Below, one piece after another: positions 44,285 through 52,468 of a DNA stretch of 64,000 nucleotides. The notes below the pieces were generated by a model, which made no database searches, was not told the DNA's origin, and worked only from the letters and a program-made list of their open reading frames with translations. The number at the start of each line of letters is the position of its first letter. Position 1 is the stretch's first letter. This DNA is from Maricaulis sp017643475. Lineage in GTDB: Bacteria > Pseudomonadota > Alphaproteobacteria > Caulobacterales > Maricaulaceae. The DNA is taken from positions 2,108,001 to 2,172,000 of the forward strand of contig NZ_CP138920.1 in assembly GCF_047123815.1 (NCBI RefSeq), written 5' to 3'. The position numbers were made by a program, and so were the translations under genes.

Positions 44285-44842
44285 TTGCAACACCTCATCA
44301 CAAGTCTGGCCGTATTGGGCCTCGTCCTCTCTGCCTCCGTGTCAGTTCAGGCCCAGGATGCATCTCGCTCCGAAATCCAAGCCGCATCTGTCACGCTGGA
44401 AGATTTCCAGCCGACCCTTGGGCGCTGGCAAGTCACCAACTGGCTGATGACCGGGCCCGGGCAGATGGAAGAACACCATTTCTCCATTCACGTCGCGGCC
44501 GATCTCGGCGGCAAGGGCCTGCGTACCGACTGGTTCATGCAGGACGGAAGGTATTTCGGCACGGTGTTGCAGACCCTGCATGTCGGTGGCCAGGGGCTGG
44601 ACCAGCTCTATTACTCCGCCGCCGAGGATAGCTGGGCGATTTCCGAACAATACCCGGTGCTCCGCGAAAACGGTTTCGGCACGCAGTTCGAGGGATAGGA
44701 CCAGTTCGGCCCGTTCGAGGCCCGGAGCCAGACAAGTTTCCTGTCGGATGGTGGTGGTTTCGACTGGACCCTCGAACGACGCTATCCGGGCACGGACTGG
44801 TTTGTCATCGACCGCGGCGAGGCACGTCCGCTCCCTGACTAG
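44285..44842 (+). pseudogene. Secreted protein of unknown function interrupted by an in-frame amber codon
   Basis: A gene for a secreted protein of about 185 residues. A TTG start at 44285 has AGGGAGC upstream, and a signal peptide ends near VQAQDAS. The frame stops at TAG (44696-44698) after GFGTQFEG, then continues without change for 47 more codons (DQFGPFEARSQTSF, WTLERRYPGTDWFVID) to a second TAG at 44840. The downstream part keeps protein-like composition and the same reading frame, which points to a single-base nonsense change in one gene. Whether the truncated product works is unknown. I do not recognise the family. Read-through or a sequencing error are alternatives. Confidence 0.65.
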
Positions 44843-44865
44843 GTGGTGAGGCATCCCCCCCATAG

Positions 44866-44898
44866 AAAAAGCGGCCACCCCGGGGGAGAGGTGGCCGC
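44866..44898 (-). terminator. Terminator of gcrA
   Basis: A 9-bp stem (GCGGCCACC / GGTGGCCGC) with a 10-base loop is followed on the minus strand by TTTTT. It lies 36 bases past the gcrA stop codon. Confidence 0.9.
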
Positions 44899-44934
44899 TA
44901 TTCTGCCGGACGGGGGGTGAGAGGGGGTGTCCGG

Positions 44935-45468
44935 CTAGAAATTGTAACGGCGTGTAGCCGCAATCGCGTCGAGGGCAGCAGCAGCGTCGGAATTGCGACG
45001 GCGGCGCTTCTGGCTCGGCTGGTAGGCCATGTTGGCGTGGGCTTCACAATAGGTGCTGTCGCCGGTTGTCTTGCGCCCGCAGAAGCGGAAGTTGGACGAA
45101 GCCGGGTCGCCGATCGGCCATTTGCACATGCTGTCACGCAGGGTCAGGACAGTGGCAAACTCGCCAGAGGGCAGTACGGCAGGCTCCACCGGTGCCTGCG
45201 GCGTTGCAGGTGGCGCTGAGGGGGAGGGGCGCGCCGGGGTGCGCGCAACAGGCGGGGTAGAAGCCGTGGTTGTACGCGGCCGAGAGGGTTTCACAGTGCG
45301 ACGTGCCGGACGAGACGGCGTTGCGCGGCCTGACAGGCCCAGGCGATGGACCTTGCCAATCACCGCATTTCGGGTCACACCGCCAAGCTGTTTAGCAATC
45401 TGACTCGCGCTCAGGCCTTCCGACCAGAGTTTTTTGAGTTGTTCTACGCGTTCGTCCGTCCAAGCCAT
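44935..45468 (-). CDS. gcrA: Cell-cycle regulator GcrA
   Basis: A 177-residue DNA- and sigma70-binding regulator specific to Alphaproteobacteria. The N-terminal helix-turn-helix (MAWTDERVEQLKKLWSEGLS, ASQIAKQLGGVTRNAVIGKV) is the GcrA signature. A Pro/Thr-rich linker (about 50-105) precedes the C-terminal sigma-binding region with MCKWPIGDP and FRFCGR. GcrA activates genes whose promoters carry CcrM-methylated GANTC sites. Its presence helps to place the organism. A strong terminator follows. Confidence 0.96.
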   Translation of the reverse strand: MAWTDERVEQLKKLWSEGLSASQIAKQLGGVTRNAVIGKVHRLGLSGRATPSRPARRTVKPSRPRTTTASTPPVARTPARPSPSAPPATPQAPVEPAVLPSGEFATVLTLRDSMCKWPIGDPASSNFRFCGRKTTGDSTYCEAHANMAYQPSQKRRRRNSDAAAALDAIAATRRYNF

Positions 45469-45671
45469 CGCCCTAGATCTCCCGGTGGGGTGCGCTCTTT
45501 ACCTTGATGGGGGTAAAAGGCGCATATCTCAATTCATGTTTAATTACACTAGATATTGTATCCAAGACGCCGACTGCCACAAGATGGGGCGATGTCCTTG
45601 CCTGTGGAAAGATCTCTTGTCAGGCCAATCGTTAACGGTGATGGTTACCGAGACCTTAAGGGTAATTCGAT

Positions 45672-46484
45672 ATGAGTAACTCAAGCTTAAGACCTGTGAC
45701 CGCGCCGCGGCAATTTGGAGCTGTAAACTGGCTAGGCCTTTGGACTCTTTACAAAAAAGAGGTCCGACGCTTCATGAAAGTCGTGTTTCAGACCGTGATG
45801 GCCCCGGTCGCCACGACGCTGTTGTTCATGACGGTTTTTGTGGTGGCAATCGGGTCAAGCCGACCTGCGATTAATGGTGTGGATTTCCCCGTCTTCCTCG
45901 CTCCGGGTTTGATCCTGATGGGCGTGCTCAACAATGCGTTCGCCAACTCTTCCTCATCGCTCCTGGTGTCCAAGGTCCAGGGCAATACGGTCGACTTCCT
46001 GATGCCGCCGCTTTCTGCGCTGGAGTTGTTCATTGCCTTTGTGGGAGGTGCCATCACCAGAGGTCTTGTTGTCGGCCTGGCGACAGCCCTTACCATGTTG
46101 CCCTTCGTCAATATCGTACCCGTCCATTTCTGGGCCGTTTTCTATTTCGGCATCGGCGCAGCCATGATGCTGGCCATGGTCGGGGTGGTTGGCGGCATCT
46201 GGGCCGAGAAGTTTGATCACCTTGCCGTGGTGAACAATTTTTTCATCATGCCCGCGACCTTCCTGTCAGGGACATTCTACTCGGTGACCATGCTGCCCGA
46301 TGCGGTCCGCTCGATCAGCTATTTCAACCCGTTCTTCTATATGATTGACGGCTTCCGCTACGGATTTACCGGACAGGCAGACGGCTCGCTGGTGATCGGT
46401 GTTGCGGTGGTCGCGGTGATCAATCTTGCTTTGGCGGTGAGCTGCTATGCGGTGCTGCGTGCAGGCTGGCGCTTGAAGAGCTGA
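45672..46484 (+). CDS. ABC-2-type transporter permease
   Basis: A 270-residue membrane protein with six hydrophobic segments and an ABC-2 permease pattern: N-terminal LYKKEVRRFMKVVFQTVMAP, the conserved NSSSSLLVSKVQGNTVDFLM loop and the motif FLSGTFYSVTMLPDAVRSIS. Such permeases (NodJ/YadH type) need an ATPase partner. None is adjacent; the gene upstream is divergent gcrA and the one downstream is argD. It may pair with an ATPase encoded elsewhere. The ATG at 45672 has only a modest ribosome site (AAGGG). Confidence 0.85.
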   Translation: MSNSSLRPVTAPRQFGAVNWLGLWTLYKKEVRRFMKVVFQTVMAPVATTLLFMTVFVVAIGSSRPAINGVDFPVFLAPGLILMGVLNNAFANSSSSLLVSKVQGNTVDFLMPPLSALELFIAFVGGAITRGLVVGLATALTMLPFVNIVPVHFWAVFYFGIGAAMMLAMVGVVGGIWAEKFDHLAVVNNFFIMPATFLSGTFYSVTMLPDAVRSISYFNPFFYMIDGFRYGFTGQADGSLVIGVAVVAVINLALAVSCYAVLRAGWRLKS

Positions 46485-46559
46485 TCTTCCCGGCCTAGAC
46501 CGGAAGAAACGGCGTCCAGTCGGGGGCGCTGATAAATAGCTTATAGGGGAGTTACGCTC

Positions 46560-47744
46560 ATGCCAGCGCCGATGATGGACACGTATGCGCCGCCGGATCT
46601 GAATTTTGAACGCGGTGAAGGTGTTCGCCTGATCACCGACAAGGGTGACAAATACCTGGATTTCATTTCCGGTATTGCCGTGAATTGCCTGGGTCATGCG
46701 CACCCCAAGGCGGTTGCAGCGCTCACCGAACAGGCTGGCAAGCTGTGGCACCTCTCCAACATGTTCCGCGTCCCGGCCGGTGTTGAGCTGGCAAAGAAGC
46801 TGACCGATGCGACGTTCGCTGACCGTGTCTTCTTCACCAATTCCGGCGCGGAAGCCATGGAATGTGCGCTCAAGACGGCGCGCCGCTATCATTTCGTGAA
46901 CGGCAATCCGCAGCGCTACCGCATCATCACCTTCACCGGCGCTTTCCACGGCCGCACCTATGGCGCCATCAATGCCGGCGGCAACCCGAAATATCTCGAG
47001 GGTTTCGGCCCGGCGATGGAAGGTTTTGACCAGGTCGAGTTCGGTGACCATGAAGCGCTCAAGGCTGCCATCACCGAGGAAACCGCCGCGATCTGCATCG
47101 AGCCGGTCCAGGGTGAAGGTGGTGTCCGTGCTGTTCCAGAAGCGTGCCTGCGCGGCATTCGTGAACTGGCCGACGAGCACGGCATCCTGGTCATCTATGA
47201 TGAAGTCCAGTCCGGTGCCGGCCGTACCGGCAAGCTGTTCGCCCACCAGTGGGTTGAAGGTGCTGAACCAGACATCATGGCGTCTGCCAAGGGCATTGGC
47301 GGCGGTTTTCCGATGGGCGCCTGCCTGGCCACCGAAGCGGCCGCTGAAGGCATGGTCGTTGGCACGCACGGTTCCACCTATGGCGGTGGCCCGCTGGCCA
47401 TGGCTGTCGGCAATGTCGTCTTTGACGAGCTGACCGCTGACGGTTTCATGGAACAGGTCAATGATGTCTCCAACTTCCTGCGCCAGCAGCTGCACGGTCT
47501 TCTCGACCGTCACGCTGACAAGGTCGAGGAAGTTCGCGGCAAGGGGCTGTTGATCGGTATCAAGCTGAAAGCCGGATATGATCCCAAGAAGCTTGCAGGT
47601 CTGTGCCGCGATCGCCATCTGCTGGTTGGTGCGGCCGGGGACAATGTCTCCCGCATGGCGCCGCCGCTTGTGATCACCCAGGACGATGCCAGTGAAGCCG
47701 TTGCCATCATTGACGAGGCACTCGGCCAGCTGGAAGCCAGCTAG
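46560..47744 (+). CDS. argD: Acetylornithine aminotransferase ArgD
   Basis: A 394-residue PLP enzyme of the class III aminotransferases that converts N-acetylglutamate semialdehyde to acetylornithine in arginine synthesis (some also serve lysine synthesis). FFTNSGAEAMECALKTARRY and TGAFHGRTYG lie in the N-terminal half, VIYDEVQSGAGRTGKLFAHQ in the middle, and the PLP lysine is in SAKGIGGGFPMGAC. GGGGAG precedes the ATG. hslO follows after 15 bases. In Caulobacter argF normally lies between these genes; it is missing here. Confidence 0.93.
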   Translation: MPAPMMDTYAPPDLNFERGEGVRLITDKGDKYLDFISGIAVNCLGHAHPKAVAALTEQAGKLWHLSNMFRVPAGVELAKKLTDATFADRVFFTNSGAEAMECALKTARRYHFVNGNPQRYRIITFTGAFHGRTYGAINAGGNPKYLEGFGPAMEGFDQVEFGDHEALKAAITEETAAICIEPVQGEGGVRAVPEACLRGIRELADEHGILVIYDEVQSGAGRTGKLFAHQWVEGAEPDIMASAKGIGGGFPMGACLATEAAAEGMVVGTHGSTYGGGPLAMAVGNVVFDELTADGFMEQVNDVSNFLRQQLHGLLDRHADKVEEVRGKGLLIGIKLKAGYDPKKLAGLCRDRHLLVGAAGDNVSRMAPPLVITQDDASEAVAIIDEALGQLEAS

Positions 47745-47759
47745 ACAGAAGACGCATTC

Positions 47760-48683
47760 ATGACAGACGCCCCCAATGACCCGCTTGGCGAACACGATGA
47801 CATCGTAGCCGGTTTTCAGGTTGAAAACCGTGCGGTGAGGGGGCGTGTGTCGCGTCTCGGCGAGACGCTCAACCTCATTCTCTCGGCGCATGACTATCCC
47901 GAACCGGTCGCACGCATGCTCGGTGAGGCGGTGTTGTTGGCCGGCCTGGTCGGCAATGCGCTGAAGTTTGACGGACGCCTGATCGTCCAGGCGCAGGGCA
48001 ATGGTCCGCTCGCCTTCATTGTCGCGGAGTATGTCGCGTCACAAGGCGTACGGGGCTATGCCAAGCTTGATCGCGAGGCCTATGAAAAGGCCGTCGCGGC
48101 CAAGCCCGAGGATATGAGCTGGGTCAAATGCCTGCTCGGCGAAGGCCGGTTGGCGCTGACCATTGATCACGGCCCGAACATGGAGCCGTATCAGGGTGTG
48201 GTCCCACTGGAAGGCGACAGCCTGGTGGACGCCGCGGAAACCTATTTCCGTCAGTCCGAGCAATTGCCGACCCGGATCCGTGTGGCGGTGGGCGAGCATT
48301 GGGACGAGGCCGGAACGAAGACCTGGCGTGGCGGCGGCATGATGCTGCAGGCCTTTGCCAGCGACGAGACCCGTGGCGAAGTCGCCGATGACTGGGATCA
48401 TTGCCGCGCCCTGTTCGAGACCATCGAGGACGCGGAATTGCTCGACCCGGATCTCTCGGCCGGCACGCTGCTCTATCGCCTGTTCAACGAGGACGGCGTC
48501 CGCCTGTTCGAACCCATGGCCCTGCCTCGCCGCTGCGGCTGTGACCGCCAGCACCTGATGACCATCCTGCAGCGCTTCTCCCAGGACGACCGTGACCACA
48601 TGCTGGTCGACGGCAAGATCGTCATGACCTGCGAGTATTGCAACAAGGACTGGGCCTTCACGCCGGAAGAGCTTGGCGGTTGA
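47760..48683 (+). CDS. hslO: Redox-regulated chaperone Hsp33
   Basis: A 307-residue holdase chaperone. The N-terminal domain has VARMLGEAVLLAGLVGNALK and the redox switch domain near the C-terminus carries the four zinc-binding cysteines in CGCDRQHL and CEYCNKDW. It protects proteins during oxidative stress. It begins 15 bases after argD and shares its transcript. Its TGA abuts the TGA of the convergent trkH gene with no spacer. Confidence 0.94.
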   Translation: MTDAPNDPLGEHDDIVAGFQVENRAVRGRVSRLGETLNLILSAHDYPEPVARMLGEAVLLAGLVGNALKFDGRLIVQAQGNGPLAFIVAEYVASQGVRGYAKLDREAYEKAVAAKPEDMSWVKCLLGEGRLALTIDHGPNMEPYQGVVPLEGDSLVDAAETYFRQSEQLPTRIRVAVGEHWDEAGTKTWRGGGMMLQAFASDETRGEVADDWDHCRALFETIEDAELLDPDLSAGTLLYRLFNEDGVRLFEPMALPRRCGCDRQHLMTILQRFSQDDRDHMLVDGKIVMTCEYCNKDWAFTPEELGG

Positions 48684-50138
48684 TCAGTACCGCCAGAAGC
48701 GCGGGCTCAGAAAGACCAGGACGGCCAGGACTTCCAGCCGGCCGATGAGCATGTTGCCGGTGAGGACCCATTTGGCGGTGTCCGGCAGGTCGGCGAACGT
48801 GCCTGACGGACCGATCATCTCGCCCAGGCCCGGGCCGACATTGGCGAGGCTGGTGGCGGCGCCGGAGAGCGCTGTGGTGGTGTCCAGCCCGATCAGTGAG
48901 AGCAGAGCTGCACTGACGGCATAGACCGCAAAGAACACGAAGAAAAAGCCGAAGACGGAGTGGAGCGCACTGTCGGCAACGCTGCGGCCATTATAGCGGA
49001 TCGGGATGATGGCGTTCGGGCGCAGCAGGTTTTCCATGTAGCGCCGCATGGCCGACCCCGCGATCTGATAGCGGAAAATCTTGACGCTGCAGGTCGTCGA
49101 ACCGGCACAGCCCCCGATGAACATGAAGACAAAGAAGGCGGCCTGGGCCGGCGGCCCCCAGCCGTCATAGTCCGCGGTCGCGAACCCTGTTCCCGTGATG
49201 ATGGACACCACATTGAAGCTCGCCACGCGCAGGGCCGAGCCATCGCCATGGGCGTCGGTGGAGGCCAGGAAAAACGTGAAGCCCAGCGTCGCGACCAGCA
49301 CGATCACGAAGAAACCGCGCACCTGGGCGTCCTTCCACAACGCGCCCGGCTTGCCGCGCAGGGCCAGCAGGAAAATGCCAAATGGCAGCGCTGCGAGCAG
49401 CATGAAGGTCAGCGCAACGAGATCGGAGCCGCCCTGGGTGAAGGCGCCCAGACTGTCGTCCGAGGTCGAATAGCCCCCCGTTGCCACCGTGGTCATGGCA
49501 TGGGCGATGGATTCCAGCCAGCTCATGCCGGTGAGCCCGTAGGCAATCGCACACGTCACGGTCAGCGCCAGATAGATCAGTGAAATCGCGGAGGCGATTT
49601 CCTGGGCGCGTGGCAGGACCTTGTCCGAGGCGTCGGAACTTTCCATACGAAAGAGCTGCATGCCGCCAATGCCCAGCATCGGCCAGAAGGCCATGGCGGT
49701 CACGATAATGCCGATGCCGCCGATCCATTGCAGGATGGCGCGCCAGATCAGAATGCCATCCGGCCGCTCGTCCAGCCCGGTCAGGATTGTTGATCCGGTT
49801 GTGGTGAGGCCGGAGACCGCCTCGAAAATGGCGTCCGTCCAGTTCAGCCCCTCATCGGACAGGTGCAGGGGCAGGGCGGCTGCAAGACACAGGGCGACCC
49901 AGGCGCCGACTGTCAGCACGAAGGCCGCGCGCGGCGTCAGCCCCTTCACCTCCGAGCGCATGGCCAGCATGACGGCGCCGCCTATGAAGGTGGTCAGCAC
50001 GCCGGACAGCAAAAACGCGTCTGCGGTCGCATTATTCCCGTCTGCCAGATCGAGAATGCCCGGAATGAACATCATCAGTCCGAGCACGCCGACCATGGCG
50101 CCGATGGCGTAGAAGACGGGGCGGAGGGAGCCTGTCAC
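48684..50138 (-). CDS. TrkH-family potassium uptake protein
   Basis: A 484-residue membrane protein of the Trk/Ktr/HKT family. The four selectivity-filter repeats are seen as VSGLTTTGSTIL, TTVATGGYST, SIITGTGFATADYDGW and SLANVGPGLG. It imports K+ with Trk-A-like partners, none of which is nearby. The start is a GTG at 50138. It lies 12 bases after the apaG stop on the same strand, so they form an operon. The C-terminus abuts convergent hslO. Confidence 0.9.
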   Translation of the reverse strand: MTGSLRPVFYAIGAMVGVLGLMMFIPGILDLADGNNATADAFLLSGVLTTFIGGAVMLAMRSEVKGLTPRAAFVLTVGAWVALCLAAALPLHLSDEGLNWTDAIFEAVSGLTTTGSTILTGLDERPDGILIWRAILQWIGGIGIIVTAMAFWPMLGIGGMQLFRMESSDASDKVLPRAQEIASAISLIYLALTVTCAIAYGLTGMSWLESIAHAMTTVATGGYSTSDDSLGAFTQGGSDLVALTFMLLAALPFGIFLLALRGKPGALWKDAQVRGFFVIVLVATLGFTFFLASTDAHGDGSALRVASFNVVSIITGTGFATADYDGWGPPAQAAFFVFMFIGGCAGSTTCSVKIFRYQIAGSAMRRYMENLLRPNAIIPIRYNGRSVADSALHSVFGFFFVFFAVYAVSAALLSLIGLDTTTALSGAATSLANVGPGLGEMIGPSGTFADLPDTAKWVLTGNMLIGRLEVLAVLVFLSPRFWRY

Positions 50139-50150
50139 GAGGGCGCTGGC

Positions 50151-50579
50151 CTAGTGGATCCGGGCGACGTCGTCGGGACGGTCCAGCGAGAAGCTGGGAA
50201 TGATGGCGGCAAAGCTCTCGCCATCGGTTTCCACCATCTCGTAACTGCCCTGCATGAAGCCGGACGATGTCGTCAGCGGCGTGCCGCTGGTATAGCGAAA
50301 GCGCTGGCCCGGCTCGATGACCGGCTGTTCGCCAACCACGCCGGGGCCCTGGACATGTTCCTGGCGACCGAAGGCATCGGTGATCACCCATTTGCGCGAG
50401 ATCAGCTGAACCGGCCGCTGGCCATGGTTCTCGATCTCGACCGTATAGGACCAGACGAAGCGCCCCGCCTCTGGCTCGGACTCATCCTCCATGTAATCCG
50501 GCTCGACGCGGATCAGGATGTCGCGCGTCGTGGATTCATATCCCTGGTATTCTTCTTCGGTCATTCCTGCAGCGTTCAT
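50151..50579 (-). CDS. apaG: ApaG protein
   Basis: A small immunoglobulin-fold protein (about 125-140 residues) linked in bacteria to Co2+/Mg2+ tolerance and diadenosine tetraphosphate metabolism. FVWSYTVEIENHGQRPVQL, QHV-like GRQEHVQGPGVVGEQPVIEP and SSGFMQGSYEM form the ApaG core. The start is uncertain: ATG at 50579 or at 50564 (MTEEEYQGYEST), both giving family-typical lengths; the longest frame to 50639 is unlikely. It is followed by trkH at 12 bases. Confidence 0.85.
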   Translation of the reverse strand: MNAAGMTEEEYQGYESTTRDILIRVEPDYMEDESEPEAGRFVWSYTVEIENHGQRPVQLISRKWVITDAFGRQEHVQGPGVVGEQPVIEPGQRFRYTSGTPLTTSSGFMQGSYEMVETDGESFAAIIPSFSLDRPDDVARIH

Positions 50580-50714
50580 TGCGGCGAACGTCCCCACCAA
50601 AACTGCGCGCATCATCCTCCTGTCGGCGGCGCGGCTCAAGTCCTACGGTCAGCATAGCTGGACAGCAGCCTCGGGATGGTCAACATGAAGCGCCAACTGA
50701 CTCGAAGCTTGATG

Positions 50715-51728
50715 ATGTCTTCTCACGGAATTTTATCGGATCGCCAGCTCGCCGCGCTTGTCGCCGAGGGTGGTGTTGTCACGCAGGATGCGCTCGCGGA
50801 CGGACAGATCCAGCCCGCCAGCCTGGACTTGCGTCTTGGACGCATCGCCTACCGCCTGCGCGCCAGCTTCCTGCCCGGATCGGGACGCTCGATCCAGTCG
50901 CGGCTGACGCCGGACCTGGTCATGCACACGATTGACCTGGAACAGGGCGCGGTGCTGGAGACCGGCTGTGTCTACCTCGTACCCTTGCTGGAAGGGCTGA
51001 AACTGCCCGCGGGCATGACGGCGGCGATGAACCCGAAAAGTTCTACCGGCCGCATCGATGTCTTTACACGGGTCATTGCGGATGGCGCGGAAGCATTTGA
51101 CCAGGCACCTGAGGGCTATGAAGGTCCGCTCTTTGCGGAAGTCTCGCCGCGCACCTTCTCCATTCTTGCGCGCACAGGTGACCGGCTCGGCCAGGTGCGT
51201 TTCCGCCAGGGCGGACATCATCCGACCCGGGAACAGACCGTCAGCGTGGACCTGGAAGGTTTCGACAACGGCATCGTCGGATACCGCGCACGTCGTCATT
51301 CCGGCCTGGTCGATCTGGCCGGAATTGGCGCGCATCCGCGTGAGCGTTTCTGGGAGCCGGTGACGGCGCCGGACGGCCAGCTGGTTCTGGATCCCGACGA
51401 GTTTTACATTCTGGCGTCCCGCGAGGCCGTGGCGATACCGCTCAGCGATGCTGCGGAAATGGCGCCAATCGCTCCGGAGATTGGCGAGTTTCGCGCCCAT
51501 TACGCCGGTTTCTTTGATCCGGGTTTTGGCGTCAGCGAAGCTGGCGGCAGCGGGTCCCGTGCCGTACTGGAAGTGCGCGGCCGGGATGTGCCCTTCATTC
51601 TTGAACACGGTCAGCCTATTGCCCGTCTGGTGCATGAGCCGATGCTGGAAACGCCTGCTGAGGCATACGGTCAGGTGGCATCAAACTACCAGGCTCAGGG
51701 GCTGAAACTGTCGAAATTCTTCCGTTAG
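50715..51728 (+). CDS. dcd: dCTP deaminase, long alphaproteobacterial form
   Basis: A 337-residue 2'-deoxycytidine 5'-triphosphate deaminase, about twice the length of E. coli Dcd and made of two related halves. ADGQIQPASLDLRLG and AAMNPKSSTGRIDVFTRVIA are the family's substrate-binding motifs. The enzyme makes dUTP for thymidylate synthesis. The ATG at 50715 (MSSHGILSDRQLAAL) gives the family-typical N-terminus; ATGs at 50685 and 50676 are alternatives. It stands divergent from apaG-trkH. Confidence 0.9.
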   Translation: MSSHGILSDRQLAALVAEGGVVTQDALADGQIQPASLDLRLGRIAYRLRASFLPGSGRSIQSRLTPDLVMHTIDLEQGAVLETGCVYLVPLLEGLKLPAGMTAAMNPKSSTGRIDVFTRVIADGAEAFDQAPEGYEGPLFAEVSPRTFSILARTGDRLGQVRFRQGGHHPTREQTVSVDLEGFDNGIVGYRARRHSGLVDLAGIGAHPRERFWEPVTAPDGQLVLDPDEFYILASREAVAIPLSDAAEMAPIAPEIGEFRAHYAGFFDPGFGVSEAGGSGSRAVLEVRGRDVPFILEHGQPIARLVHEPMLETPAEAYGQVASNYQAQGLKLSKFFR

Positions 51729-51837
51729 GAGAATTCCGGCATATTTCGGATCATAATGTATGAATTTGGGGTGACGTTCAGGGTTTCCCCAAAAATCTAT
51801 GCTTCGATTTCGCCTGGAGTTTCCAGAAGGCGTGTGT

Positions 51838-52233
51838 ATGTCGATCGAAGTAAACGCTCTTGAGATGCGTGGTGTCGCGCTTGTCAAAGTAGTCGGCGAG
51901 ATTGCTCGGACTGACCTGGGCGCAGCTTTGATTGTCATGGAAAAACGTGTCGATAGTGGCGATCTCCGGGGGCTTGTCGTGGATGCCCGCGAGGTCGAGC
52001 TGCATGAACGCAAGGCTTTGGGACTGGAGATGTGGGAAGATGCACTGTCCGCACTGCCACCGGGTTTTCCGGTCGCCTATATCGCTCCGCCAGGATTTGA
52101 AGAAAAGCGTGCTGAAGGTGTGGCTGAAACGGCGCGCGAATGGGCGAGCAATCTGAAACTCTTTGAAACAGTCGAGCGCGGTGAAAACTGGGTAAGCGCT
52201 CAACTCGCCAGACGGTCGATGCTGGCCGGTTAG
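51838..52233 (+). CDS. STAS/SpoIIAA-like protein of unknown function
   Basis: A 131-residue soluble protein. The pattern of strands and helices (VALVKVVGEIART, GLVVDAREVELHERKALG, FPVAYIAPPGF) resembles the STAS/SpoIIAA-like fold used in anti-sigma-factor antagonists and small-ligand sensors, but no phosphorylatable Ser in the canonical DSSG context is seen. I would not assign a function. AAGG lies 8 bases before the ATG. No partner kinase or phosphatase is adjacent. Confidence 0.6.
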   Translation: MSIEVNALEMRGVALVKVVGEIARTDLGAALIVMEKRVDSGDLRGLVVDAREVELHERKALGLEMWEDALSALPPGFPVAYIAPPGFEEKRAEGVAETAREWASNLKLFETVERGENWVSAQLARRSMLAG

Positions 52234-52249
52234 ATCGGCGACTGCGCAG

Positions 52250-52468
52250 TCAGCGGCGCATCTGGCTGAGATCAATTCCCATATGAGCGGCCACATTGGC
52301 CAGCATGAATAGGACCAGCACGCCGCTGCCAAGCGCCACGATGGTCCACGGGATCATGCGCGGCCCTTTCTCGGGCTGTGCGGGAAGGTTGCCGCGCCAT
52401 CGTGCGAGTAGGAAGAGGCCCACGCCCAGAACGAGCATGATGATCGTCGGTGTCATCGGCAGATACAT
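52250..52468 (-). CDS. Small membrane protein coupled to the GT2 gene
   Basis: A 72-residue protein with two hydrophobic helices (TPTIIMLVLGVGLFLLA and WTIVALGSGVLVLFMLANVA) separated by a positively charged loop. Its ATG overlaps the last base of the glycosyltransferase TGA (TGATG), so it is translated by coupling with that gene. I do not recognise the family. It may assist or anchor the glycosyltransferase. Confidence 0.65.
   Translation of the reverse strand: MYLPMTPTIIMLVLGVGLFLLARWRGNLPAQPEKGPRMIPWTIVALGSGVLVLFMLANVAAHMGIDLSQMRR

Noticed and set aside
46266..47891. A 541-codon minus-strand frame opposite argD
   Set aside because: It is the antisense of argD and the end of the ABC permease, with no family resemblance.
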